This document shows, piece by piece, positions 23,714-32,833 of a stretch of DNA of 40,307 bases. Under the pieces are notes generated by a model, which did no database searches, was not told the DNA's origin, and saw only the letters and a program-made list of their open reading frames with translations. The translations under genes were made by a program, and so were the position numbers. Every line of letters begins with the position of its first letter. Positions within the stretch are counted from its first letter, which is position 1. The stretch is from Ectopseudomonas mendocina (GTDB taxonomy: Bacteria > Pseudomonadota > Gammaproteobacteria > Pseudomonadales > Pseudomonadaceae). Location: assembly GCF_008041835.1 (NCBI RefSeq), contig NZ_VRYE01000103.1:1-40307 (forward strand), written 5' to 3'.

Positions 23714-24712
23714 ATGCAAGGCTCTTTGATGATGGACATCGCTGGCACCTGGTTGACCGCCGAGGATCGTCAGATGCTGCGCCAGCCCGAAGTGGGTGGT
23801 CTGATCATTTTTGCCCGCAATATCGAATCGCCGCGCCAGGTTCGCGAGCTATGCCAGAGTATCCGTGCCCTGCGCCCGGATCTGCTGCTGGCGGTGGATC
23901 AGGAAGGTGGCCGGGTACAGCGTCTGCGCCAGGGCTTTCTGCGTCTGCCGGCGATGCGCGCCATCGCCGACAACGACAATGCCGAGGTGCTCGCCGAGCA
24001 TTGCGGCTGGCTGATGGCGACCGAGGTGTTGGCAGTTGGCCTGGATCTGAGTTTCGCGCCGGTACTGGATCTCGACCACCAGCGCAGTGCGGTGGTTGGC
24101 AGTCGCGCTTTCGAGGGTGATCCGCAGCGGGCCACCACGCTGGCGGCCGCTTTCATCCGCGGCATGCATCAGGCGGGGATGGCTGCTACCGGCAAACACT
24201 TCCCCGGGCACGGCTGGGCCGAGGCGGACTCTCATGTCGCCATCCCGCTCGACGAGCGCAGTCTCGATGATATCCGCGCTTGCGACATGCAGCCGTTCAA
24301 GCGTCTGGTGCACGAGCTCGATGCAGTGATGCCGGCGCATGTCATCTATTCTCAGGTTGACGAGCAACCGGCTGGCTTCTCCCGTCGCTGGCTGCAGGAC
24401 ATCTTGCGCGGCGAGCTGGGCTTCGAGGGTGTGATTTTCAGCGACGACCTGTCCATGGCCGGTGCCCATGTGGTCGGCGATGCCGGCAAGCGTATCGAGG
24501 CGGCACTGGCTGCGGGGTGCGATATGGGTCTGGTGTGCAATGACCGCGCTTCGGCCGAACTGGCGCTCAGTGCCTTGCAGCGTCTGCGAGTGACAGCGCC
24601 TGCGCGCCTCGAACGCATGCGTGGCCGTGGTTATGCCACTACCGAATACCGCCAGGTGCCACGCTGGCTTACCGCTGTGGCGGCCCTGAGAGCTGCACAG
24701 TTGCTCGACTGA
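23714..24712 (+). CDS. nagZ: Beta-N-acetylhexosaminidase NagZ
   Basis: A 332-residue cytoplasmic family-3 glycoside hydrolase that removes N-acetylglucosamine from 1,6-anhydro-muropeptides during peptidoglycan recycling. It has a single TIM-barrel domain as in NagZ, the signature KHFPGHGWAEADSH supplying the acid/base histidine, and the nucleophile aspartate in FSDDLSMAGA. AAGGAAA lies upstream of the ATG at 23714. In P. aeruginosa its product affects ampC induction. The MTIP gene follows after 10 bases. Confidence 0.95.
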   Translation: MQGSLMMDIAGTWLTAEDRQMLRQPEVGGLIIFARNIESPRQVRELCQSIRALRPDLLLAVDQEGGRVQRLRQGFLRLPAMRAIADNDNAEVLAEHCGWLMATEVLAVGLDLSFAPVLDLDHQRSAVVGSRAFEGDPQRATTLAAAFIRGMHQAGMAATGKHFPGHGWAEADSHVAIPLDERSLDDIRACDMQPFKRLVHELDAVMPAHVIYSQVDEQPAGFSRRWLQDILRGELGFEGVIFSDDLSMAGAHVVGDAGKRIEAALAAGCDMGLVCNDRASAELALSALQRLRVTAPARLERMRGRGYATTEYRQVPRWLTAVAALRAAQLLD

Positions 24713-24722
24713 GGATCTGCCT

Positions 24723-25460
24723 ATGACTGTCTACGCCATTATCGGCGGCACCGGCCTGACCCAGCTGGAAGGGTTGACGATTCACGAAGCGCTGCCGCTG
24801 GATACCCCTTACGGGGCGCCCTCCGCCGATATCCTGCGGGGCAGTTACGCCGGGCGCGAAGTGCTGTTTCTCGCCCGCCATGGCCAGCCGCACCGGATTC
24901 CACCGCATCAGGTGAACTACCGGGCCAACCTCTGGGCGCTCAAGCAGGCCGGCGCCAAGGCCATTGTCGCGGTCAATGCGGTGGGGGGGATTCATGCTGC
25001 CATGGGCGCTGGGCATTTCTGCGTGCCACATCAGATCATCGATTACACCTCCGGGCGTGCGCACACCTTTTACGAAGGCGATCTGGAGCACGTGACCCAC
25101 GTCGATTTCAGCCAGCCGTACGACAAGCAGTTGCGTGAGGCGTTGGTGGCGGCGCTGCGGGCCGAAAATGCGGCATTCAGCGATCACGGAATCTATGGCT
25201 GCACTCAGGGGCCGCGACTGGAAACGGCGGCGGAAATCGCCCGCATGGAGCGCGATGGCTGCGACCTGGTAGGCATGACTGGCATGCCCGAAGCGGTATT
25301 GGCGCGCGAATTGGTGCTGCCCTATGCCTGCCTGGCGCTGGTGGTGAATCCGGCGGCGGGTAAATCCAGCGCCTTGATCACCATGGCCGAGATCGAGCGA
25401 GTGATCGAGCAGAGCATGGGGACGGTCAAGGCGGTGTTGGCACGCGTGCTGAGTAACTAG
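24723..25460 (+). CDS. S-methyl-5'-thioinosine phosphorylase (MTA/purine nucleoside phosphorylase family)
   Basis: A 245-residue cytoplasmic phosphorylase of the MtnP/PNP fold: phosphate-binding IIGGTGL and FLARHGQPHRIPPHQVNYRA, substrate region GCTQGPRLETAAEI and MTGMPEAVLARE. The P. aeruginosa protein at this position (PA3004) is established as a 5'-methylthioinosine phosphorylase acting in methylthioadenosine salvage after deamination. I assign this by synteny and family, not by specificity residues alone. AGGATC precedes the ATG. Its gene probably shares a transcript with nagZ. Confidence 0.88.
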   Translation: MTVYAIIGGTGLTQLEGLTIHEALPLDTPYGAPSADILRGSYAGREVLFLARHGQPHRIPPHQVNYRANLWALKQAGAKAIVAVNAVGGIHAAMGAGHFCVPHQIIDYTSGRAHTFYEGDLEHVTHVDFSQPYDKQLREALVAALRAENAAFSDHGIYGCTQGPRLETAAEIARMERDGCDLVGMTGMPEAVLARELVLPYACLALVVNPAAGKSSALITMAEIERVIEQSMGTVKAVLARVLSN

Positions 25461-25517
25461 CTGCTCTACAAAGACAGCGCTCAATGCCCGTCAGTCAGGC
25501 GCCGACGCGCCGAATCT

Positions 25518-25590
25518 GTAGGAGCAGCGCCCCGCCGCGAATCAGGGCGGCGCGCACTTGAAAAACTTCGCCTTGGGGCGAGGCTCCTAC
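25518..25590. repeat. GTAGGAGC-type REP element
   Basis: The ends are GTAGGAGC (25518-25525) and GCTCCTAC (25583-25590), with GCGCCCCGCCGCGAATCAGG inside. This is the layout of the common Pseudomonas REP family. It lies between convergent genes and may serve as a transcript 3' end. Confidence 0.8.
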
Positions 25591-25617
25591 GCAAGGCTGG
25601 CGGCATCAGGTTTCCGC

Positions 25618-26139
25618 TCAGAGCGGGCTGATGCGTACCAGTGCGCCCAGGCTGCCATGGTCCAGGTAGGTCAGGCTGTTGTCCTTCAGGCGCTGGGCCA
25701 CTTTCATGTGCTCGCTGCTCTCGAGCAGGCCGTCGACGCTGAATTGGTTGATCCACAGCTCCAGGTCCAGGTCGGCAAAGCGCTCCTGAGTAAAGCTCAG
25801 GGTGCCTTCGATCACATGATGGCCGAAGCGCTCTTCACCGCTGCTGACGGCCACTCGGCTCGGCGAGCTGCCGATGGTCTGGCTCCAGGCCTTGTGCAGC
25901 AATACCTGATAACCGCTGCCCGGATTGAGCTTGGCCGCCTCGCCATCTAGCGTTGTCGGGCGTTCGTTGCCGGTGATCGGCAATGCCGTGCCCGCCCAGT
26001 CGTCCGGTGCCACCTTGGGGGCGAAGACGGGCTCGCCGGCCTGGCGGAAGACCAGCAGTTCGACCTGGTAAAGACGTTCGGCAAAAGCACTCGGTGCCAA
26101 CAGGCAGAGCAGCAGGGCGATCAGGTGCAATGGGCGCAT
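25618..26139 (-). CDS. CsiV family protein
   Basis: 173 residues with a signal peptide (MRPLHLIALLLCLLAPSAFA), so periplasmic or exported. The mature part starts ERLYQVELLVFRQ and ends with LDHGSLGALVRISPL, matching the CsiV family, which in Vibrio binds peptidoglycan and contributes to resistance to D-amino acids. Its role in Pseudomonas is unknown. It begins 11 bases after the mfd stop with AAGGA upstream, so mfd-csiV form an operon. Confidence 0.8.
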   Translation of the reverse strand: MRPLHLIALLLCLLAPSAFAERLYQVELLVFRQAGEPVFAPKVAPDDWAGTALPITGNERPTTLDGEAAKLNPGSGYQVLLHKAWSQTIGSSPSRVAVSSGEERFGHHVIEGTLSFTQERFADLDLELWINQFSVDGLLESSEHMKVAQRLKDNSLTYLDHGSLGALVRISPL

Positions 26140-26150
26140 GTGTGGGTCCT

Positions 26151-29100
26151 TCAGGTGGTGGGCGCGAGGCGCTCGAGCAGGGCTTCCAGGGTGTTGAAGC
26201 GTTCTTCCGCACGCTCCATCGGCACCTGGATCTTGAAGACGGTGGCGCCTTCGAACTTGTAGCGTTTTGGCTGGGCCTGGATCAGTTTGATCAGGGTCAG
26301 CGGGTCAACGCAGGTTTCCGCAGCGAACTCGATTCGTCCACCCTGCGGGCCGGCGTCGACCTTGCTGATGCCGAGCTTGTCGGCCTGCAGCTTGAGCAGG
26401 GTCAGGCGCATGAGGTTCTTGGTCGGCTCCGGCAGCAGGCCGAAACGGTCGATCATCTCTACCTGAAGCTCCTTCAGACCGTCCTCGTCGCTGGCGTTGG
26501 CGATGCGTTTGTAGAGGATCAGGCGGCTGTGCACATCGGGCAGGTAGTCCTCGGGGATCAGCGCCGGTACGCGCAGGTTGATCTCCGGGCCGCCGCCCAA
26601 TGGCTGGTCGAGGTTCGGCTGCTCGCCTTTCTGGATAGCCTTGACCGCGCGTTCGAGCATTTCCATGTAGAGGGTGAAGCCGACCGCCTGAATCTGCCCG
26701 CTCTGGCCGTCGCCAAGCAGTTCGCCAGCGCCGCGGATTTCCAGGTCATGGGTAGCGAGGACGAAGCCGGCGCCGAGATCCTGAGCGCCCGCGATGGCCT
26801 CCAGGCGTTTTTCCGCATCCGGGGTCATCTGCTTGCGCGGTGGCGTGAGCAGGTAGGCGTAGGCCTGGTGGTGGCTACGACCGACACGGCCGCGCAACTG
26901 GTGCAGCTGGGCCAGGCCGAACTTGTCGGCGCGGTCGATGATGATGGTGTTGGCGCTAGGCACGTCGATACCGGTCTCGATGATGGTCGAGGCCACCAGC
27001 ACGTTGAAGCGCTTGTGGTAGAAGTCGCTCATCACCTGCTCGAGATCGCGTTCGCGCATCTGCCCGTGGCCGATGCCGATACGCGCCTCGGGCACCAGCT
27101 CCGCCAGCTCACTGGCGCATTTCTCGATGGTCTTTACATCGTTGTGCAGGTAGTAGACCTGGCCACCGCGCAGCAGCTCGCGCAGCAGCGCTTCCTTGAT
27201 GGTCGGCTTGTTGCTTTCCATGACGAAGGTGCGCACCGACAGACGCCGCGCTGGTGGCGTGGCGATGATCGACAGGTCGCGCATGCCGGCCACGGCCATG
27301 TTCAGCGTGCGCGGGATCGGCGTGGCAGTCAGGGTGAGGATGTCGACCTCGCTGCGCAGGGCCTTGAGCTGTTCCTTCTGGCGCACGCCGAAGCGATGTT
27401 CCTCGTCGATGATGACCAGGCCCAGGTTGTGGAACTTGACGTCGTCCTGCAGCAGCTTGTGCGTGCCGATGACGATATCCACCTTGCCTTCGGCCAGTTG
27501 CTGCACGGCGTCTTCGACTTCCTTGTTGCTCTTGAAGCGGCTCATCACCTCGACTTTCACCGGCCAGTCGGCGAAGCGGTCGCGGAAGCTGTTGTAGTGC
27601 TGTTGGGCGAGCAGGGTAGTGGGCACCAGCACGGCCACCTGCTTGCCGCTGTGCACGGCGATGAAGGCGGCGCGCATGGCCACCTCGGTCTTGCCGAAGC
27701 CGACGTCGCCGCAGACCAGGCGATCCATCGGCTTGCCGGCCAGCATGTCGCTGCGCACGGCGTCGATGGCCGACTGCTGGTCAGGGGTTTCCTCGAAGGG
27801 GAAGCCGGCGCTGAAGGTGGCGTAGTCCAGTGCCGGGTCCTGAAAGGCGAAGCCTTCGCGGGCGGCGCGGCGGGCGTAGATATCGAGCAGTTCGGCAGCG
27901 ACGTCACGCACTTGCTCGGCGGCCTTGCGCTTGGCCTTCTGCCAGACCTCGGAGCCGAGGCGATGCAGCGGCGCCAGGGCGTCATCGCTGCCGGTATAGC
28001 GGGCGATCAGGTGCAGGCTGGCCACGGGCACGTACAGCTTGGCTTCGTCGGCGTACTGCAGGGCGAGGAATTCGGCGGCCTGGCCGTCGAACTCCATGGT
28101 CACCAGGCCCAGGTAGCGGCCGACGCCGTGATCGATATGCACCACCGGCGCGCCTTCGCGCAGCTCGGTGAGGTTCTTGATCACGTTGTCGCCGCCTTCT
28201 CGGCCTTTTTCGCGGCGGCGACGCTGCATCACGCGCTGGCCGAACAGCGGGCTTTCGGCGATCAGTGCCAGGTCGTCGAGCAGCAGGCCTTCATCCAGTG
28301 GTGCGATGCAGATGTTGAGGCGTTCAGGGCTGGCGACGAACGCCAGCCAGCCGTCGACTTCCTTCGGCTTGAGCTTGAGGCGGGCGAGTAGTTCCAGCAG
28401 CACTTCGCGGCGACCGGCCGATTCCGCACAGAACAGCACGCGGCCCTGGTAGTCCTCGATGAAGCGGCGTAGCGCCGCCAGCGGCTCGCCGGCCTTGGCC
28501 TGGATCGCCAGGTCGGGCAGGGCACGCGCGTCGAAACGGGTCTGGCCGACGCCTGGCTCGATATCCGCCTGATTGACCACCACACGCGGCCAGCTCTTCA
28601 GGCGGGCGAAGCAGTCCTCCACCGGCAGGAAAATATCCGCAGGTGGCAGCAGCGGACGCTCTGGGTCGACTCGGCGGTCTTCATAACGGTTGCGCGCATC
28701 CTGCCAGAACTGCTCGGCGGCCTTCTCGATGCCGGGCAGGGAAAATACCTGGGTATCGCCCGGCAGGTAGTCGAACAGGGTGCCGGTTTCCTCGAAAAAC
28801 AGCGGCAGGTAGTACTCGATGCCGGCCGGGGTGATGCCCGAGGACAGGTCCTGATAGATCGGGCAGCGGCGGAAATCCACGTCGAAGCGCTCGCGAAAGC
28901 GCCCGCGGAAATCGGTGACGGCCTTCTTCTCAAGGGGGAACTCGCGTGCCGGCAGCAGGCGTATCGACTCCACCTTGTCCACCGAGCGCTGGGTTTCCGG
29001 GTCGAAGGTGCGCAGGGTTTCGATCTCGTCATCGAACAGGTCGATGCGGTAGGGCGTGTCGCTGCCCATTGGGAACAGGTCGATCAGCGCGCCGCGTACG

Positions 29101-29588
29101 GCGAATTCACCGTGCTCGTACACCGTATCGACGCAGCGATAGCCGGCCGCTTCCAGGCGCGTGCGCATCTGTTCCACATCGAGCGTCTGGCCGACATCCA
29201 GCACCAGGCTGCTGCCGAGCAGAAAGCGTTTCGGCGCCAGGCGGTGTAGGGCCGTGGCGATGGGCACTACGAGAATGCCACGGCTCAGTTGCGGCAGTTG
29301 GTAAAGGGCCGCGATGCGTTGGGAAATGATGTCCTGGTGTGGCGAGAACACGTCGTAGGGCAGGGTTTCCCAGTCGGGAAAATGCAGTACGGGCAGGTTC
29401 GGGGCAAAGAAGGCCAGCTCTTCCTGCAGGCGTTCCGCGCTCTGGCTGCCCTCGGTCAGAACCAGGGTGAAACGCCCGGCATTGCTGGCTGCTTCGGCGA
29501 TGGCCAGGGACAGGGCAGCACCAGGCAAGTTGCCCCATTGCTGTTTGCCGGCGTTGGCCGGCAGAGACGGAAGACGCAGTACGGACAC
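26151..29588 (-). CDS. mfd: Transcription-repair coupling factor Mfd
   Basis: A 1145-residue ATP-dependent translocase that removes stalled RNA polymerase and recruits UvrA to lesions. Domains in order: UvrB-homology region (from about residue 10), CarD-like RNA polymerase-interacting domain (HIDHGVGRYLGLVTME, about 480-560), helicase motor with Walker A GDVGFGKTEVAMRAA, DEEH box and motif VI RGRVGRSHHQAYAYLL, and the C-terminal TRCF autoinhibitory domain. The start codon is GTG at 29588. The length is normal for the family. It diverges from gap and is followed by csiV. Confidence 0.97.
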   Translation of the reverse strand: MSVLRLPSLPANAGKQQWGNLPGAALSLAIAEAASNAGRFTLVLTEGSQSAERLQEELAFFAPNLPVLHFPDWETLPYDVFSPHQDIISQRIAALYQLPQLSRGILVVPIATALHRLAPKRFLLGSSLVLDVGQTLDVEQMRTRLEAAGYRCVDTVYEHGEFAVRGALIDLFPMGSDTPYRIDLFDDEIETLRTFDPETQRSVDKVESIRLLPAREFPLEKKAVTDFRGRFRERFDVDFRRCPIYQDLSSGITPAGIEYYLPLFFEETGTLFDYLPGDTQVFSLPGIEKAAEQFWQDARNRYEDRRVDPERPLLPPADIFLPVEDCFARLKSWPRVVVNQADIEPGVGQTRFDARALPDLAIQAKAGEPLAALRRFIEDYQGRVLFCAESAGRREVLLELLARLKLKPKEVDGWLAFVASPERLNICIAPLDEGLLLDDLALIAESPLFGQRVMQRRRREKGREGGDNVIKNLTELREGAPVVHIDHGVGRYLGLVTMEFDGQAAEFLALQYADEAKLYVPVASLHLIARYTGSDDALAPLHRLGSEVWQKAKRKAAEQVRDVAAELLDIYARRAAREGFAFQDPALDYATFSAGFPFEETPDQQSAIDAVRSDMLAGKPMDRLVCGDVGFGKTEVAMRAAFIAVHSGKQVAVLVPTTLLAQQHYNSFRDRFADWPVKVEVMSRFKSNKEVEDAVQQLAEGKVDIVIGTHKLLQDDVKFHNLGLVIIDEEHRFGVRQKEQLKALRSEVDILTLTATPIPRTLNMAVAGMRDLSIIATPPARRLSVRTFVMESNKPTIKEALLRELLRGGQVYYLHNDVKTIEKCASELAELVPEARIGIGHGQMRERDLEQVMSDFYHKRFNVLVASTIIETGIDVPSANTIIIDRADKFGLAQLHQLRGRVGRSHHQAYAYLLTPPRKQMTPDAEKRLEAIAGAQDLGAGFVLATHDLEIRGAGELLGDGQSGQIQAVGFTLYMEMLERAVKAIQKGEQPNLDQPLGGGPEINLRVPALIPEDYLPDVHSRLILYKRIANASDEDGLKELQVEMIDRFGLLPEPTKNLMRLTLLKLQADKLGISKVDAGPQGGRIEFAAETCVDPLTLIKLIQAQPKRYKFEGATVFKIQVPMERAEERFNTLEALLERLAPTT

Positions 29589-29666
29589 GGGCGGCTCACG
29601 GTCGTGAAGGAAGGCCGTGAATTGTAGCGGGGCTTGCTGGTCAATGTCAGTCGCGACAGGCGCGCA

Positions 29667-29695
29667 TTGCTCATGCTCGCGCGCACCGTCATAAT
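29667..29695 (+). promoter_or_regulatory. Candidate gap promoter
   Basis: TTGCTC (29667-29672) and CATAAT (29690-29695) are separated by 17 bases, about 43 bp before the proposed start codon. Inferred from match only. Confidence 0.45.
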
Positions 29696-29737
29696 GTAGC
29701 CCCTTTTTTCAGCCCCTACATGTGGAAGGTACTGCCC

Positions 29738-31186
29738 GTGACTCAGAAGCCCGACCAGTGTCTCGGTGAATGGATCGATCGTGAAGCCCTTGCGGAAGCA
29801 ATGATTCCGCTGATTGGTCAGCTCTATCGCAACAACAATGTGGTGACCTCGATCTACGGCCGTGGCCTGATCAACCGTTCGGTCATCGACATCCTCAAGG
29901 CTCACCGTTTTGCCCGTCACCGCCTGGCTGACGAAGCCGAGCTGTCGGTGCACGACACCTTCCCCATGCTCAAGGCCATGAGCGAGCTCAAGCTGGGCGC
30001 TGCCTCCGTAGATCTGGGCAAGCTGGTTGCCAAGTTCAAGGCTGAAGGCGCTGGTCGCGGCGTCGAGCAGTTCGTCAAGGACGAGCTGGCCGATGTGGTT
30101 GGCAAGCAGAATGGTTCGGCCCGTGAAGGCACCGATGTGGTGCTGTACGGTTTCGGTCGTATCGGCCGCCTGCTGGCGCGCATCCTGATCGAGAAGACCG
30201 GTGGCGGTGACGGCCTGCGTCTGCGTGCCATCGTCGTGCGCAAGGGCGCCAGCAATGACCTGGTCAAGCGTGCCAGCCTGTTGCGCCGTGACTCGGTGCA
30301 TGGCAAGTTCAACGGCACCATCACCATCGATGAAGAGAACAACACCCTGACGGCCAACGGCAACCTGATCCAGGTGATCTATGCCAAGGACCCGAAGGAA
30401 GTCGACTACACCCAGTACGGCATCAAGAACGCACTGCTGGTGGACAACACCGGTGTATGGCGTGACGCCGAGGGTCTGGGTCAGCACCTGGCCTGCCCGG
30501 GCGTCGATCGCGTTGTGCTCACCGCACCTGGCAAGGGCGCGCTGAAGAACATCGTGCACGGCATCAACCACAGCGAAATCACCGCCGAGGACAAGATCAT
30601 CTCTGCGGCTTCCTGCACCACCAACGCCATCGTGCCGGTGCTCAAGGCGGTCAATGATCAGTACGGCATCGTCAACGGTCACGTCGAGACCGTTCACTCC
30701 TACACCAACGACCAGAACCTGATCGACAACTTCCACAAAGGCAGTCGTCGTGGTCGTAGCGCCGCGCTGAACATGGTCATCACCGAAACCGGCGCGGCTA
30801 CCGCTGCGGCCAAGGCGCTGCCGGTGCTGAAGGGCAAGCTGACCGGCAACGCCATTCGTGTGCCGACGCCGAACGTGTCCATGGCCATCCTCAATCTGAA
30901 CCTGGAGAAGGCCACCACCCGCGAAGAGATCAACGAGTACCTGCGTCAGATGGCCATGCACTCGGATCTGCAGAAGCAGATCGATTTCGTCAGCTCGCAG
31001 GAAGTGGTATCGACTGACTTCGTTGGCTCGCGCCATGCCGGTGTGGTCGATGCCGAGGCCACCATCGCCAACGATAACCGCGTCGTGCTGTACGTCTGGT
31101 ACGACAACGAGTTCGGTTACAGCTGCCAGGTGGTGCGTGTGATGGAAGACATGGCCGGGGTCAACCCGCCGGCGTTCCCGCGTTAA
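29738..31186 (+). CDS. gap: Glyceraldehyde-3-phosphate dehydrogenase, long form
   Basis: A 482-residue GAPDH, about 150 residues longer than the usual enzyme. It interconverts glyceraldehyde-3-phosphate and 1,3-bisphosphoglycerate with NAD(P). An N-terminal extension of about 130 residues precedes the Rossmann segment VVLYGFGRIGRLLARILIEK. The catalytic cysteine is C293 in SAASCTTNAIVPVLK, followed by HSYTNDQNLID and WYDNEFGYSCQVVRV. I start it at the GTG at 29738 because GGAAGG (29724-29729) is ideally placed; an ATG at 29720 has no ribosome binding site and overlaps that sequence. The P. aeruginosa PA3001 product is similar in form. A gluconeogenic role is plausible but inferred. Confidence 0.93.
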   Translation: MTQKPDQCLGEWIDREALAEAMIPLIGQLYRNNNVVTSIYGRGLINRSVIDILKAHRFARHRLADEAELSVHDTFPMLKAMSELKLGAASVDLGKLVAKFKAEGAGRGVEQFVKDELADVVGKQNGSAREGTDVVLYGFGRIGRLLARILIEKTGGGDGLRLRAIVVRKGASNDLVKRASLLRRDSVHGKFNGTITIDEENNTLTANGNLIQVIYAKDPKEVDYTQYGIKNALLVDNTGVWRDAEGLGQHLACPGVDRVVLTAPGKGALKNIVHGINHSEITAEDKIISAASCTTNAIVPVLKAVNDQYGIVNGHVETVHSYTNDQNLIDNFHKGSRRGRSAALNMVITETGAATAAAKALPVLKGKLTGNAIRVPTPNVSMAILNLNLEKATTREEINEYLRQMAMHSDLQKQIDFVSSQEVVSTDFVGSRHAGVVDAEATIANDNRVVLYVWYDNEFGYSCQVVRVMEDMAGVNPPAFPR

Positions 31187-31492
31187 GCGTCGGGTTTGCA
31201 TAAAAACGGGAGCTTCGGCTCCCGTTTTTATGCCTGGAATTTGTCCTGGCGAGGTTGCTGAGTTGGTCTCGGGCAGCATCGAGAGTGTTGCGCCCTGTTA
31301 CCGAAAGGCCAAAAAAAGCAAGCGCTTGGGTGGTCAGTGCAGGGGGGGGTCTTTATAATCAAGCGGTTTTTTTACCCAGGTTTGGCACCTTCCTCCACGC
31401 CCATATCGTATCGGTGTGGTCGGGTCTATTAGACCTTCGGTAGTGTCGCCTGTCCTATAAAAAGCTTTCTAAATCAGTGGTTAGGCAAACCT
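31187..31492 (+). promoter_or_regulatory. 306-bp region upstream of the nqr operon
   Basis: After the gap terminator this stretch holds no supported gene. It contains a candidate promoter: TGGTCA (31331-31336), a 17-base spacer with a run of eight G (31342-31349), and a perfect TATAAT (31354-31359). That leaves a leader of about 130 bases before nqrA. The nqrA ribosome binding site is weak (TTAGGC). No riboswitch or clear operator was recognised. Confidence 0.5.
31201..31230 (+). terminator. Intrinsic terminator of gap
   Basis: A perfect 13-bp stem (TAAAAACGGGAGC / GCTCCCGTTTTTA) closed by a stable TTCG tetraloop carries its own T5 tract. Confidence 0.93.
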
Positions 31493-32830
31493 ATGATCAA
31501 ACTAAAGCATGGGCTCGATTTGCCCATAACGGGTGCGCCGGCACAGCGTATCGAGGCCGCCAGGCCCGTGCGCAGTGTCGCCGTCATCGGCTTCGACTAT
31601 CACGGGATGAAGCCGACGATGGAAGTGCAGGTCGGTGACCGGGTCAAACTCGGGCAATTGCTGTTTACCGACAAGAAGACACCCGGCGTGCGTTACACCG
31701 CCCCTGCGGCTGGCGTGATCAGCGCCATTCACCGCGGCGAGAAGCGTGTTCTGCAATCCGTAGTCATCGATCTCGATGGCGACGAGCAGGAGACCTTTGC
31801 CCACTACGCTGTCGATCAGCTCGAAGCGCTGAGCAGCGAGCACGTTCGCGAGAACCTGCAGCAGTCCGGTCTTTGGACCGCTCTGCGTACGCGTCCGTTC
31901 AGCAAGGTACCGGCGCTCGATGCCGTACCCCGGTCGATCTTCGTCACGGCCATCGACACCCATCCGCTTGCCGCCGATCCTGCGGTGATCATCGGCGAAC
32001 ATGCTACTGATTTCGAAAATGGTCTGAAGGTGCTCGGCAACCTGGCCAAGGTGTTCCTGTGCAAGGCCGATGGCGTCAGCCTGCCTGGCGAGAAACTGGC
32101 CAAGGTACAGAGCGAAGCCTTCGCCGGCCCGCACCCGGCAGGCCTGCCGGGCACGCACATCCACTTCCTCGATCCGGTCAGCACCAGCAAGAGTGTCTGG
32201 CAAATCGGTTATCAGGACGTGATCGCGGTGGGCAAACTGTTCACCACCGGTCAGCTGTTCGTCGAGCGTGTGGTTGCGCTGGGCGGTCCGGTCGTCGAGC
32301 AGCCGCGTCTGCTGCGCACGCGTCTGGGCGCCAACCTGGAAGAACTCACCGCCGGTGAGCTCAAGCCTGGTTTCAATCGTGTGATTTCCGGCTCGGTGTT
32401 CGGCGGTCGTACCGCTCAAGGTGCCTTCGCCTTCCTCGGCCGTTACCACAATCAGGTGTCCTGTCTGAGCGAGGGCAATGAGCGCGAGATGATGCATTAC
32501 CTGCGTGCTGGCGTGAACAAGCACTCGGTCATGAACGTCTTCGTCTCCAAGCTGGCCAGCGCCAAGCTGTTCAATTTCACCACCACCACCAATGGCAGCC
32601 CGCGCGCCATGGTGCCGGTGGGTAACTACGAAGCAGTGATGCCACTGGATATCCTGCCGACTCAACTTTTGCGCTACCTGATCGTCGGTGACACCGAGAT
32701 GGCCCAGAAACTGGGTTGCCTGGAGCTCGACGAAGAAGACCTGGCGCTGTGCACCTACGTGTGTGCCGGCAAGTATGAATATGGCCCGATCCTGCGGGAT
32801 AGCCTCACCCGCATCGAGAAGGAGGGTTGA
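31493..32830 (+). CDS. nqrA: Na+-translocating NADH:quinone oxidoreductase subunit A
   Basis: A 445-residue peripheral cytoplasmic subunit of Na+-NQR, which oxidises NADH, reduces ubiquinone and pumps Na+. It begins MIKLKHGLDLPITGAP, the family's usual N-terminus, and contains barrel-like sections such as VGDRVKLGQLLFTDKKTPG and the C-terminal helical region with CTYVCAGKYEYGPILRD. No cofactor is bound by this subunit. It is the first gene of the nqr operon, 3 bases before nqrB. Confidence 0.97.
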   Translation: MIKLKHGLDLPITGAPAQRIEAARPVRSVAVIGFDYHGMKPTMEVQVGDRVKLGQLLFTDKKTPGVRYTAPAAGVISAIHRGEKRVLQSVVIDLDGDEQETFAHYAVDQLEALSSEHVRENLQQSGLWTALRTRPFSKVPALDAVPRSIFVTAIDTHPLAADPAVIIGEHATDFENGLKVLGNLAKVFLCKADGVSLPGEKLAKVQSEAFAGPHPAGLPGTHIHFLDPVSTSKSVWQIGYQDVIAVGKLFTTGQLFVERVVALGGPVVEQPRLLRTRLGANLEELTAGELKPGFNRVISGSVFGGRTAQGAFAFLGRYHNQVSCLSEGNEREMMHYLRAGVNKHSVMNVFVSKLASAKLFNFTTTTNGSPRAMVPVGNYEAVMPLDILPTQLLRYLIVGDTEMAQKLGCLELDEEDLALCTYVCAGKYEYGPILRDSLTRIEKEG

Positions 32831-32833
32831 CTC

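Noticed and set aside
25983..28391. 802-residue plus-strand open frame
   Set aside because: It is antisense to mfd and csiV and has no recognisable domain.
31370..31400. Sigma-54 promoter around TTTGGCACC upstream of nqrA
   Set aside because: A GG doublet is present, but there is no GC doublet at the required -12 spacing.
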